A model generated the notes under the pieces. That model was not told the origin of the DNA, did no database searches, and worked only from the letters and a program-made list of their open reading frames with translations. 64,000 nucleotides of DNA, taken from Mesorhizobium sp. B2-1-1. GTDB lineage: Bacteria; Pseudomonadota; Alphaproteobacteria; Rhizobiales; Rhizobiaceae. Of the stretch, positions 8,400-17,183 are shown in pieces; within the stretch, counting starts at the first letter, position 1, and each line of letters begins with the position of its first letter. Made by a program: the position numbers and the translations under genes. Where the stretch lies: the NCBI RefSeq assembly GCF_006442975.2, contig NZ_CP083954.1, positions 2,859,501 through 2,923,500 on the forward strand. Reading direction: 5' to 3'.

Positions 8400-9947
8400 A
8401 TGGACGTTGCGGCTCCGCTCTTGCGCATGGAAGGCATATCGAAGCGCTATGGCGGCGTGCGGGCGCTGGAGAAGGCCGACCTGTCGGTCGAGGCCGGCAG
8501 CATCCACGCCATCCTCGGCGAAAACGGCGCCGGCAAGTCGACGCTGATCAAGATCATGGCGGGCGTCGTTGCGCCCGACGAGGGCCGCATGGTGCTGGAC
8601 GGGCGAGAGGCGACCTTCGCCTCGCCGGGCGCCGCGAACAAGGCCGGCATAGTCTGCATCTTCCAGGAGTTGTCGCTGATTCCCGAACTCAGCGTCGCCG
8701 ACAACATCGTCATATCCGATCCGCCGAAACGCTTCGGCATGATCGACCGCAAGGCGCAGCGGCGCATCGCCGAGGACGCGCTGGCGCGTGCGGGAGCATC
8801 CGACATTCATCCGCTGGCGCTGGTCAAGGACCTGGCGCTGTCACGCCGGCAGATGGTCGAGATCGCCAAGGCATTGGCCAGGAAGCCACGCATCCTGATC
8901 CTCGACGAGGCGACCTCGGCACTGACGGCGGCGGATGTGTCGAAGATCTTCGCCGTGCTGAAGCGGCTGCGTTCGGAAGGGCTGGCGCTGCTCTACATCT
9001 CGCACCGCATGAACGAGATCGCCGAATTGGCGGACCAGTGCACGGTGTTCCGCAACGGCCGCAATGTCGCCAGCTATCCCGCCGGCTCGAAGAGCGACAG
9101 TGAAGTCGTCGAACTGATGATCGGGCGCGAATACAGCCATATCTTCCCGCCCAAGCCGACATTCGCGCCGGCCACCACCGCGCCGGTGCTCGAAGCCCGC
9201 AAGCTCTCCTGGACGGATCGCCTGCACAACATCTCGCTGTCGGTCAGGGCAGGCGAGGTGGTCGGCCTCGGCGGCCTCGACGGGCAGGGCCAACGCGAAT
9301 TGCTGCTCGCTTTCTTCGGCGTCCTGCGTGGCCTTTCCGGCCAGATCCTGGTCGACGGTAAGCCAGTGGGCATCGCCAGCCCCGCCGCCGCACGCGAGAA
9401 CGGCATCGGCATGGCGCTCATTCCCGAGGATCGCAAGACCGAAGGCCTGATGCTGCCGATGACGGTGCGCGAGAACCTGTCTTTCGCCGCGCTCGACCGG
9501 CTGTCGAAAGGCGGCATAATAGACCGCGCCGCCGAGCAGCGGCTTATCGACGACATGGTCGGCCTGCTGGCGATCAAGACGGCCGGCCTCGACATTCCGG
9601 TCGGCGCGTTGTCGGGCGGCAACCAGCAGAAGGTCGTCATCGCCAAATGGCTGATGCGCCAGCCGCGCATCATCCTGCTCAACGATCCGACGCGCGGCAT
9701 CGATGTCGGCACCAAGCAGGAGCTGTATCAGCTGATGCGCAAGCTGGCGGACGCGGGGGCGGCAATCCTGTTCTATTCGACCGACTATGACGAGCTGATC
9801 GGCTGCTGCGACCGTGTGCTGGTGCTCTATGACGGGGCGGTCAAGCGCGAATTGGTGGGCGCCGAAATCACCGAACGGGCTCTGATATCAAGCGCGCTCA
9901 ACATGCCTGGCGGGGATAGCCCGGTGAACCGGGGAGCGAACGCGTGA
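8400..9947 (+). CDS. Sugar ABC transporter ATP-binding protein, RbsA type
   Basis: 515-residue ATPase with two fused nucleotide-binding domains, the normal CUT2 architecture. The first domain has Walker A GENGAGKST (about residue 42), a degenerate signature (LSRRQMVEIAKAL) and Walker B ILILDEATSAL. The second has a degenerate P-loop (LGGLDGQGQREL) with signature LSGGNQQKVVIAKWL and ILLNDPTRGIDVG. The ATG at 8400 is chosen over the TTG at 8397 because GGAGGG lies 4-9 bp before it. It works with the permeases at 9961 and 10938. Confidence 0.92.
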   Translation: MDVAAPLLRMEGISKRYGGVRALEKADLSVEAGSIHAILGENGAGKSTLIKIMAGVVAPDEGRMVLDGREATFASPGAANKAGIVCIFQELSLIPELSVADNIVISDPPKRFGMIDRKAQRRIAEDALARAGASDIHPLALVKDLALSRRQMVEIAKALARKPRILILDEATSALTAADVSKIFAVLKRLRSEGLALLYISHRMNEIAELADQCTVFRNGRNVASYPAGSKSDSEVVELMIGREYSHIFPPKPTFAPATTAPVLEARKLSWTDRLHNISLSVRAGEVVGLGGLDGQGQRELLLAFFGVLRGLSGQILVDGKPVGIASPAAARENGIGMALIPEDRKTEGLMLPMTVRENLSFAALDRLSKGGIIDRAAEQRLIDDMVGLLAIKTAGLDIPVGALSGGNQQKVVIAKWLMRQPRIILLNDPTRGIDVGTKQELYQLMRKLADAGAAILFYSTDYDELIGCCDRVLVLYDGAVKRELVGAEITERALISSALNMPGGDSPVNRGANA

Positions 9948-9960
9948 AAGGGATTTTGGC

Positions 9961-10941
9961 GTGAAGGATTGGCGCTACTGGTTGGCGGAGCAGCGCGGAA
10001 CGCTGCTGGCGCTTGGCATCTTCATCGTCATGTTCGTCATCTACACCGCGAACCATCCGGCCGGCTTCACCGCCAATGTCGTGCAGACGGCGGCCAACAA
10101 GGGCGTGCTGCTGGCCTTCGTCGCCATGGCGCAGACGCTGGTGGTGATCACCGCGGGCATCGACCTTTCCGTCGGCATGATCTTCCTGTTGACCAACTGC
10201 CTGGCCTCGTGGCTGGTGGTGGGCACGCCGGTGCAGACGGCGCTTGGCGTGTTGGCGGTGCTGGCCGTCGGACTGCTGTGCGGGGCGATCAACGGCGCCA
10301 TCGTCATCTACGGGCGGCTGCAGCCGATCGTCGCCACGATCGCCACCGGCGCGGTCTATTATGGCATCGGGCTTCTACTGCGGCCGTTCCCGGGCGGATC
10401 GGTCAACGAGGATCTGGCCGACGCGCTGACGGGCCGTGTGTTTGACGTGGTGCCGGCCAGCATGGTTGTGCTCCTGGCCGTCGTGTTGGTGATCTGGGTG
10501 CCGTTCAGCCGTTCGGTGCTTGGCCGCGCGGCCTATGCGGCAGGGTCGTCGGAAATGGCGGCCTACATGTCAGGCGTGCCCATCCGGCGCGGCAAGTTCG
10601 CAGCCTATACGCTGGCGGGGCTGCTGGCCTCGATCGGCGGCCTGTTCCTGACGTTCTTCACCTATACGGGCGAAGCGGCCTATGCCAGCGGCAACTCCTA
10701 CACGTTGTTTTCCATTGCCGCCGTGGTGCTGGGCGGCGTCTCGCTGTTCGGCGGCAAGGGGAGTGCCATCGGCGCGATCTTCGGCGCGCTCGCCTTCCGC
10801 ACTATCGGCGATCTGTTGTTCGTCTTCGATTTCGATCCGCTGTGGCAGCCGCTGTTCCAGGGCGTTATCCTGCTGATCGCCGTCAGCCTCGGCGCCTTCG
10901 CCCTGTTTCGGGTCCGCAACCGGCTGGAGTGGTTCCTGTGA
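9961..10941 (+). CDS. Sugar ABC transporter permease 1, RbsC type
   Basis: 326-residue inner-membrane permease of the BPD_transp_2 (branched-chain/ribose) family, with about 8-10 hydrophobic segments. It has the characteristic TAGIDLSVGMIF near residues 61-72 and GRAAYAAGSSEMAAYMSG in the cytoplasmic loop that contacts the ATPase. The start is GTG at 9961, 13 bp after the ATPase stop. The stop overlaps the GTG of the next permease, so translation is coupled. Two different permeases suggest a heterodimeric channel. Confidence 0.9.
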   Translation: MKDWRYWLAEQRGTLLALGIFIVMFVIYTANHPAGFTANVVQTAANKGVLLAFVAMAQTLVVITAGIDLSVGMIFLLTNCLASWLVVGTPVQTALGVLAVLAVGLLCGAINGAIVIYGRLQPIVATIATGAVYYGIGLLLRPFPGGSVNEDLADALTGRVFDVVPASMVVLLAVVLVIWVPFSRSVLGRAAYAAGSSEMAAYMSGVPIRRGKFAAYTLAGLLASIGGLFLTFFTYTGEAAYASGNSYTLFSIAAVVLGGVSLFGGKGSAIGAIFGALAFRTIGDLLFVFDFDPLWQPLFQGVILLIAVSLGAFALFRVRNRLEWFL

Positions 10942-11924
10942 GCGAGACGACATTGGGTGGCCTCGCCGGCCGCATGCCGAAATTCATTCGCCGCGCCGAT
11001 CCCGCGGTGTTGACGGCCTTTGCCTGCATCGTGGTCCTGCTCCTGCTGGGCAGTCTTTATTCGCGCAGCTTCCTGTCGCCTGAATATCTCTTGCAGCAGC
11101 TCAAGGTGGCCTCGTTTCTCGGCGTCATCGCCACCGGCATGATGCTGGTCATCCTGCTCGGCCAGATCGACCTGTCGGTGCCGTGGTCGGTGGCGGCGGG
11201 CGCGATGATGGCTTGCGCTGCGGCCGCCTATGGCCCGGCCGGCGTTGCGTTGGCCATTCCATTCGGCATCTTGTGCGGGGTGCTGATCGGCATCGTCAAC
11301 GGCATCGGCGTCGCCTATTTGCGCATTCCCTCCATGATCATCACGCTCGCCACCAACGCCGTCGCGCAAGGGCTGATGGTGGTCTACACCGGCGGCTTCT
11401 CGCCCCAGGATTCGGCCACCGGCGCCATGCGCTACCTGGCTACCGGCTTTGCCATTCCGGGAGTTCCCAACGCGGTCATCATCTGGGCGCTGATCGGCGC
11501 CGCGATGGTGTTCGTTCTGACCCGCACCGGCTTTGGCCGCACCGTCTACGGCATCGGCAACCGCGAGCGTGCCGCCTACCTCTCCGGCATCGACACAAGG
11601 CGCGTGGTGATGATCGCCTTTGCCGTCTCCGGCGGGCTCTCCGCCTTCGGCGGGGTGCTGCTTGCCGGCTACGCCTCCAAGGCGGCGCAGTCGATGGGCG
11701 ACGCCTATCTCCTGCCGTCGATCGCGGCCGTCGTGCTGGGCGGCACCTCGATCCTTGGCGGGCGCGGCTCCTATCTCGGCACTGTCGCCGGCGTCATCCT
11801 GATCACGCTCCTGCAATCCATACTGTCGGTCATGCAGATGCCGGAGGCGGGTAGGCAGATCATCTACGGCGTCGTCATCGTCGCCATGCTGCTGCTCTAC
11901 GGCCGCGCGCCGGCAAGCCGCTGA
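10938..11924 (+). CDS. Sugar ABC transporter permease 2, RbsC type
   Basis: 328-residue second permease of the same family. The conserved motif LLGQIDLSVPWSVAAGA and the coupling-loop sequence GIGNRERAAYLSGIDTRR are visible. The start is GTG at 10938, overlapping the previous stop by a GTGA junction; the open frame runs further upstream only because it overlaps permease 1. It is followed two bases later by gluconokinase. I infer that it forms a heterodimer with the 9961 product in the inner membrane. Confidence 0.9.
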   Translation: MSETTLGGLAGRMPKFIRRADPAVLTAFACIVVLLLLGSLYSRSFLSPEYLLQQLKVASFLGVIATGMMLVILLGQIDLSVPWSVAAGAMMACAAAAYGPAGVALAIPFGILCGVLIGIVNGIGVAYLRIPSMIITLATNAVAQGLMVVYTGGFSPQDSATGAMRYLATGFAIPGVPNAVIIWALIGAAMVFVLTRTGFGRTVYGIGNRERAAYLSGIDTRRVVMIAFAVSGGLSAFGGVLLAGYASKAAQSMGDAYLLPSIAAVVLGGTSILGGRGSYLGTVAGVILITLLQSILSVMQMPEAGRQIIYGVVIVAMLLLYGRAPASR

Positions 11925-11926
11925 CA

Positions 11927-12475
11927 GTGGACGAAAAGGCTCAGCGGATGGCGGAGGCCGCCCCCGGCTCTGTACCCCCAGCCATTGTGGTTATGGGTGT
12001 CGCCGGATGCGGCAAATCGGTCGTCGGTGCAGCGCTGGCAACCGCGCTGGGCGCGGTCTTCATCGAGGGTGACCGTCTTCATCCCCCCGAGAACGTCGCC
12101 CGCATGGCAAGCGGTCAGCCGCTTACCGATCAACTGCGCGAAGGCTGGCTCGATGCAATCGGCGAGCGCATCGCAGCGTCGGCCGGTGAGGGGCGGAGCG
12201 TGGTCGCTGCCTGCTCGGCGTTGAAGCGAAGCTACCGCGAGCGCCTGCGTGGCATTTGCCGAGACATCGTCTTCCTCTATCTGGAGATCGATCCGGCCAT
12301 GGCGAGGCTGCGGGTCGCCAGCCGCAAGGGCCATTTCATGCCGGCAAGCCTGGTCGACAGCCAGTTCGCCATTCTCGAGCCGCCGGCGGCGGATGAGCGG
12401 GCGCTGACGCTCGATGCGACGCGCCTGATCGCCGACCTCGTAGCCGAGGCGGTGCGCATGAAGCGGCGGTTCTGA
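11927..12475 (+). CDS. gntK: Gluconokinase
   Basis: 182-residue cytoplasmic kinase that phosphorylates D-gluconate to 6-phosphogluconate, feeding the Entner-Doudoroff or pentose phosphate route. The P-loop GVAGCGKSVVG lies near residue 22. It is followed by FIEGDRLHPPENVARM, the gluconokinase substrate region, and SALKRSYRERLRG. The start is GTG at 11927, two bases after the permease stop, so it is the last gene of the operon. Its position behind a Cut2 importer and a LacI-type repressor suggests that the importer delivers gluconate or a compound converted to it. Length matches E. coli GntK. Confidence 0.9.
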   Translation: MDEKAQRMAEAAPGSVPPAIVVMGVAGCGKSVVGAALATALGAVFIEGDRLHPPENVARMASGQPLTDQLREGWLDAIGERIAASAGEGRSVVAACSALKRSYRERLRGICRDIVFLYLEIDPAMARLRVASRKGHFMPASLVDSQFAILEPPAADERALTLDATRLIADLVAEAVRMKRRF

Positions 12476-12537
12476 ACCTTGATCGGCGCCATACCGGCAT
12501 GCGACTTACGCCGGCAAGTGCGGCGCATGCGCAGGAT

Positions 12538-12987
12538 CTAGATCTGCGACGTCAACTCGACCGGAAAATCATCATTGTCGGCATCGCGCATGGCGGCAAG
12601 GCTGCGGTTGTCCAGCACCTCGGCGATTGCCTGGCGCACCTCGAGCATCATGTGCCGGACCTGGCACGTCGCTTCGTCGCAATCCTCGCAGCGCTGATAC
12701 TGCGTGCGGCTGGCGCATGGGATCGGCGCCAGCGGCCCGTCCAGCACACGCACCACATGGCCGATCTTGATCTCCGAGGCCGGGCGGGCGAGGCGATAGC
12801 CGCCTTCCTTGCCTTTGCGGCTCTGGACGAAGCCGGCATTGCGCAGCTCGCCCAGAATGGCATCGAGGAATTTTTTCGGGATGTTGTTGGCGACCGCGAT
12901 GTCGTTGACGAAGGCCAATTGGCCAGCCGGCAAGCCGGACAGATGCACGAGGGCCTTGAGGCCGTATTTGCCTTTTTTAGTCAGCAT
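12538..12987 (-). CDS. Rrf2-family transcriptional regulator
   Basis: 149-residue regulator with an N-terminal winged helix (LTKKGKYGLKALVHL..., IPKKFLDAILGELRNAGFVQSRKGKEGGYRLA) and a C-terminal cysteine cluster of four Cys in a 17-residue span (CASRTQYQRC-ED-C-DEAT-C). Such clusters bind Fe-S or sense sulfur metabolites in IscR/CymR relatives. The ATG at 12987 is chosen because the Rrf2 domain begins there, although the frame is open to 13191. It lies at the downstream end of a sulfate-uptake cluster on the same strand, so control of sulfur assimilation is likely. A candidate site is the palindrome at 19104. Confidence 0.85.
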   Translation of the reverse strand: MLTKKGKYGLKALVHLSGLPAGQLAFVNDIAVANNIPKKFLDAILGELRNAGFVQSRKGKEGGYRLARPASEIKIGHVVRVLDGPLAPIPCASRTQYQRCEDCDEATCQVRHMMLEVRQAIAEVLDNRSLAAMRDADNDDFPVELTSQI

Positions 12988-13180
12988 GCCCGAGTCAACC
13001 CATGAAGCCCCAACAATCCGCATCTGGCGGCTGTTTGTGTGCAAATGATGACGGGGCTTGTGGAGCGCTGCCGTTTCGCGAACAAGCCGATTTGTCGGCA
13101 CGTTAGGCGCAAACGCGTTGATTCTTCGTAACCTTTTGCGCGGCTGGCGTCGTATTTGCCATATTTTGCCGCAAACGGCG

Positions 13181-13203
13181 AAAGCCGGCAAAGCGCCGGC
13201 TTT
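13181..13203. terminator. Hairpin downstream of sulfate-binding-protein gene
   Basis: AAAGCCGGC (13181-13189) pairs with GCCGGCTTT (13195-13203). It lies after the minus-strand gene ending at 13246 and before the Rrf2 gene, and is a plausible terminator despite a short T tract. Confidence 0.5.
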
Positions 13204-13245
13204 CCTGATTTGCTTATCGTAACGTGCTATCGCGCCGCGAAAACC

Positions 13246-14232
13246 TTATCGGCTGCCATAGGCCTGGTCGAGCAGGCCGCCGGCGGCGAAATGCTCTTTC
13301 TGGATGTTGTCCCAGCCGCCGAAGACGTTTTCCACCGTCAGCAGGCGCACGTCCGGGAAGTCGGCCTTGTGTTTGGCGGCGACGGCCGTGTCGCGGGCGC
13401 GCAGGCCATTGTCAGCGGCGATGTCCTGCCCTTCGGGCGTATAGAGGAAATCGAGATAGCTTTTGGCCAGATCACGCGTGCCATGTTCGTCGGCGACCTT
13501 GTCGACGATCGCCACCGGGAATTCTGCCAGCAGGCTGACGGAAGGCGTGACCTGCTCGAATTTGTCGTCGCCATACTCCTTGCGGATGCCGCGGGTTTCG
13601 GATTCGAACGTGATCAGCACGTCACCGATCTCGCGCTGCACGAAAGTGGTGGTGGCTGCGCGCCCGCCCGTGTCGAAGATCGGCACGTTGTTGAACAACT
13701 TGGTGATGAATTCCTTCACCTTGGCGTCGTCGCCCTTGAAGGCCTCCTTGGCGTAGGCGGTCGCCGCCAGATAGGTGTAGCGCGCATTGCCCGAGGTTTT
13801 CGGGTTGGGGAAGATCACCTGCACGTCGTCGCGCACCAGGTCGTTCCAATCCTTGATGTGCTTGGGGTTGCCCGCCCGCACCAGGAAGGACGGCAGCGAA
13901 TAGAAGGGCGAGGCGTTGTCGGGAAAATCCTTCTGCCAGTCGGCCGAGACGAGGCCCTTCTTGACCAGGAAGTCGATGTCGGTGACCTGGTTGAAGGTGA
14001 CGACATCAGCGCCGAGCCCTTCGGCGATGGCGCGTGCCTGAGCCGAGGTGCCGGCATGCGACTGGTCGATGCTCACGCCCGGGTGCTTCTCGATGAATGC
14101 CTTGTTGACCTGGACGAACAGTTCGCGGCCGACGTCATAGGAGGCGTTGAGCAGCTTGTCGGCAGACCAGGCTTGGGAAGATGCGAGGAACAGGCCGGCG
14201 ACGGTGGCGACGCCGAGGAGAAATCGCTTCAT
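13246..14232 (-). CDS. Sulfate ABC transporter periplasmic binding protein (copy 1)
   Basis: 328-residue Sbp/CysP family protein that captures sulfate or thiosulfate in the periplasm for the CysTWA channel. The signal peptide MKRFLLGVATVAGLFLASSQAWS is cut before ADKLLNASYD. Family motifs are SYDVGRELF, QSHAGTSAQARA, PNPKTSGNARYTYL and FLYTPEGQ. The start is ATG 14232, as the upstream frame encodes no signal sequence. It is separated from the rest of the sulfate operon by the vapBC remnant. A second, divergent binding protein is encoded at 18051. Confidence 0.9.
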   Translation of the reverse strand: MKRFLLGVATVAGLFLASSQAWSADKLLNASYDVGRELFVQVNKAFIEKHPGVSIDQSHAGTSAQARAIAEGLGADVVTFNQVTDIDFLVKKGLVSADWQKDFPDNASPFYSLPSFLVRAGNPKHIKDWNDLVRDDVQVIFPNPKTSGNARYTYLAATAYAKEAFKGDDAKVKEFITKLFNNVPIFDTGGRAATTTFVQREIGDVLITFESETRGIRKEYGDDKFEQVTPSVSLLAEFPVAIVDKVADEHGTRDLAKSYLDFLYTPEGQDIAADNGLRARDTAVAAKHKADFPDVRLLTVENVFGGWDNIQKEHFAAGGLLDQAYGSR

Positions 14233-14444
14233 GAAATAAGGCTCCGTGTAGTGCTTAATCGCCCGACCATAGCCCTGCGCCACTGGCCCGACGAGGCACC
14301 TGCAATGGTTTCGCGGGTGCCGCCGTAAGAAAAAATGTCGTCAAGAGCGCTGTCATTAGAATTCTGTTCCTCCCAACGCTTCCTTACCCTTGCATTGCTG
14401 AGCCAGCATGCATGTACAATATGCATATACAAAGGGAGGCAACC

Positions 14445-14719
14445 ATGCCCCGACATCGCCATTCAACAACGCGGCCGTCGAAGGAGGCGAAGCTGTTTCG
14501 CAATAACCGCAGCCAGGCGGTGCGCATTCCTGTCGAGTTCGAGCTCCCCGGCGAGAAGGTCCTGATCAGCCGTGAAAGCGACCGCCTTGTCATTGAGCCG
14601 ATCCGCAAAGCTGGGCTCGGCGCGTTGCTCGCCAATGGGCAAACGAGCCGCCGCTCGGCCCCGAGGGCGATCTTCCCGAAATCAATGATGCGCCGGTCGA
14701 ATCCGAGGACATTTTTTGA
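14445..14719 (+). pseudogene. vapB: vapB-type antitoxin, frameshifted
   Basis: The N-terminal part from ATG 14445 (AGGGAGG before it) reads as an AbrB/SpoVT-fold VapB antitoxin (KLFRNNRSQAVRIPVEFEL). At about 14634-14636 one base is missing. In the other frame the expected C-terminus continues as WANEPPLGPEGDLPEINDAP and ends ESEDIF at the TGA 14717-14719, which overlaps the toxin ATG. In the present frame translation instead runs on to 14753 with an unrelated tail. The C-terminal toxin-neutralising segment is therefore lost unless this is a sequencing error. Confidence 0.8.
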
Positions 14720-15128
14720 TGCGGTTTATGCTGGACACCAACATCATCAGTGACATGATTCGAAATCCGGCTGGCAAAGCGGCCAATGCAGTGGAGCGCG
14801 AGGGAGACGACGCCATTTGCACAAGTATCGTGGTTGCCTCGGAATTGCGATATGGCTGTGCCAGGAAGGGATCAACCAAGCTGCTCAAAAAAGTCGAGCA
14901 ATTGATGGCCGAGATTCCGGTCTTGCCGCTCGATGTGCCGGCGGATGCAGAGTATGGCGCCCTTCGTGCAGAACTGGAGGCCGCCGGCCAACCCATTGAC
15001 CATACGACCTTTTTATTGCTGCGCACGCCTGCGCTGTGGGCATCACTTTGGTAACGGCCAATACGGGCGAGTTCATGCGAATCCGCAACCTCAAGATCGA
15101 GAACTGGCTGGAGTGGTGCTCGGTCTAA
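14719..15128 (+). pseudogene. vapC: vapC-type PIN-domain toxin, frameshifted
   Basis: Begins at ATG 14719 (TGATG overlap with vapB) with the PIN ribonuclease start MRFMLDTNIISDMIRNPAG and a central SELRYG. Around 14996-15000 one base is missing. Translation stops at 15054 with an unrelated tail, whereas the other frame continues PYDLFIAAHACAVGITLVTA and NTGEFMRIRNLKIENWLE to the stop at 15126-15128. The catalytic C-terminal aspartates of this part are lost in the truncated product, so the toxin is expected to be inactive. Both genes of the pair carry the same kind of lesion. Confidence 0.82.
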
Positions 15129-15130
15129 TA

Positions 15131-16171
15131 TCAAGCAGCCGGAAACAGCTTCCAGCGGCCCGGGCGGAACGCTACCCGGCTCTTCTGTGCCGCGGGGTGG
15201 TCGACGGGCAGCTCGATCTCGACGCGCTGGCGTTCGCCGCCGATCTCGAGTTCCACCCGGCGGGTGCCGGCGACGCGGCGGCTGGCGACCACCGTGCCGG
15301 CGATGCAGCCAGAGCAGCCGCTCAGCAATTCGACATCGTGCGGGCGGAAGTACAGCCTGGCATTGCCGCTGGCGGCGTCCGGCGCCGACAGCCCGATCGG
15401 GCGATCGGCGAGCCAGACCTCGCCATTCTCGACCTTGACGGGAAGCGAGCTCGATTCGCCGATGAAGCCATAGACGAAAGGCGAGTTCGGCCTGTCATAG
15501 ATGTCGTCGGCGGTGCCGACCTGCTCGATGCGGCCCTGGCTCATCACCACGACGCGGTCGGCAAGCTCCAGCGCCTCTTCCTGGTCGTGGGTGACGAAGA
15601 CGGTGGTGTGGCCGGTGGCGTCATGGATGTCGCGCAGCCAGCGGCGCAGTTCCCGGCGCACCTGCGCATCGAGCGCGCCGAACGGCTCGTCGAGCAGAAG
15701 CACTTTGGGTTCGATCGCCATGGCGCGCGCCAGCGCGACGCGCTGGCGCTGGCCACCGGATAGCTGCGCCGGATAGCGCTTTTCCAGGCCCGAGAGCTGG
15801 ACCAGGTCGAGCAGTTCGGAGGCGCGGCGGCGGATCTCCTGCGCCGGCGGCCGCGTCGAGCCCTGCCGGACCTTGAGGCCGAAGCCGATATTGTCCAAGA
15901 CCGTCATGTGCCGGAACAGCGCGTAGTGCTGGAAGACGAAGCCGACATTGCGCTCCTGGATCGATTTGTGCGAGGCGTCCTCGTCGCCGAAGAAGATCTT
16001 GCCGCGCGTCGGCCGCTCCAGCCCGGCAATCAGCCGCAGCAGCGTCGTCTTGCCCGAGCCCGACGGCCCCAGCAACGCGATCAGCTCGCCCGACTTGATG
16101 TCGAGCGACACGTCATGGAGCGCGGGAAACCGCTCGAACTCCTTGCGCACATTGGCAACGCGAACTTCCAT
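15131..16171 (-). CDS. cysA: Sulfate/thiosulfate ABC transporter ATP-binding protein
   Basis: 346-residue CysA ATPase that energises sulfate import through CysT/CysW. It has Walker A GPSGSGKTTLLRLIAG (about residue 36), signature LSGGQRQRVALARAM, Walker B VLLLDEPFGALDAQVRR and switch His in FVTHDQEEAL. A C-terminal regulatory OB-fold (TOBE-like) domain spans roughly residues 240-346 (YFRPHDVELLSG). The ATG at 16171 is preferred to the TTG one codon earlier. It is the last gene of the operon; its stop lies 2 bp from the vapC remnant on the other strand. Confidence 0.92.
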   Translation of the reverse strand: MEVRVANVRKEFERFPALHDVSLDIKSGELIALLGPSGSGKTTLLRLIAGLERPTRGKIFFGDEDASHKSIQERNVGFVFQHYALFRHMTVLDNIGFGLKVRQGSTRPPAQEIRRRASELLDLVQLSGLEKRYPAQLSGGQRQRVALARAMAIEPKVLLLDEPFGALDAQVRRELRRWLRDIHDATGHTTVFVTHDQEEALELADRVVVMSQGRIEQVGTADDIYDRPNSPFVYGFIGESSSLPVKVENGEVWLADRPIGLSAPDAASGNARLYFRPHDVELLSGCSGCIAGTVVASRRVAGTRRVELEIGGERQRVEIELPVDHPAAQKSRVAFRPGRWKLFPAA

Positions 16172-16193
16172 CAACAGTCCCTTTGTAGTGGCT

Positions 16194-16294
16194 GCATGCC
16201 GTTATCCCAAAACCGGTTCCCGCTTTTGGGCGACATGTCTTTTGTTTCATGCATGCCGTTATCCCAAAACCGGTTTCCACTTTTGGGCGACATG
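16194..16294. repeat. Two direct copies of a 44-bp palindromic intergenic element
   Basis: Nearly identical 44-bp units at 16194-16237 and 16251-16294. Each contains a CCCAAAA...TTTTGGG hairpin around CCGGTT and ends in CGACATG. They fill the gap between cysW and cysA. Similar units recur in Mesorhizobium-type genomes, as far as I know. Confidence 0.75.
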
Positions 16295-16296
16295 CA

Positions 16297-17183
16297 TCAA
16301 TGTCCACGCGCCGCGGCGATCTCGGCGCCGTAACGCATCTCGAGCAGTGTCTTCAGGACCAGCGTCACCAGCGCCAGGCCGGCCAGCAGCGAGGCGACGG
16401 CAAAGGCGCCGACGGCGTTGTATTCATTGTAGAGGATCTCGACATGCAGCGGCATGGTGTTGGTCAGGCCGCGTATGTGGCCCGACACCACCGAGACCGC
16501 GCCGAACTCGCCCATGGCGCGCGCATTGCACAAGAGCACGCCGTAAAGCAGCCCCCATTTGACGTTGGGCAGCGTCACATACCAGAAGGCCTGCCAGCCA
16601 TTGGCGCCGAGCGACAGCGCGGCCTCCTCGTCGCCATTGCCCTGCTCCTGCATCAGCGGGATCAGCTCGCGGGCCACGAAGGGGAAGGTGACGAAGACGG
16701 TGGCCAGCACAATGCCGGGCACGGCGAACAGGATGACGATGCCGTGCGCCTTCAGCCAGGCGCCGAGCAGCCCCTGGGCGCCGAACAGAAGCACATAGAC
16801 CAGGCCCGAGATGACCGGCGAGACCGAGAACGGCAGGTCGATCAGCGTGGTCAGGAAGGCCTTGCCCTTGAACTCGAACTTGGCGATCGCCCAGGCGGCC
16901 GAGATGCCGAAGACGACATTGAGCGGCACCGAGATCGCCGCCACCAGCAGCGTCAGCCGGATCGCCGAGCGCGCGTATCGGGATTGCCGAGCGCCTCGGT
17001 GTAGGCGCCGACGCCCTTGGCGAAGGCTTCGTTGAAGACGATGATCAGCGGCAACAGCAGGAAGATGCCGAGGAAGGCGAACGCGATCGCCATCAGCACG
17101 GCCTGCGCCGGGCGGCTTTCGGTCACCGCCGCCGAGCGGCTGTCGTGATGCGGCTCGTAGGATTTGATCTCCGGATCAGCCAT
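16297..17183 (-). pseudogene. cysW: Sulfate ABC transporter permease CysW, frameshifted
   Basis: The N-terminal 70 or so residues (from ATG 17183; one membrane segment around [20 protein letters not shown]) run in one frame to GNPDTRA near 16970. The remainder ([20 protein letters not shown] onward, then [12 protein letters not shown] and the EAA-loop region [20 protein letters not shown]) is in the next frame to 16297. Restoring one base near 16968-16976 gives a normal CysW of about 295 residues. The start overlaps the cysT end by 8 bp, as in intact operons. It is either a genuine frameshift or an assembly error. Confidence 0.85.
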
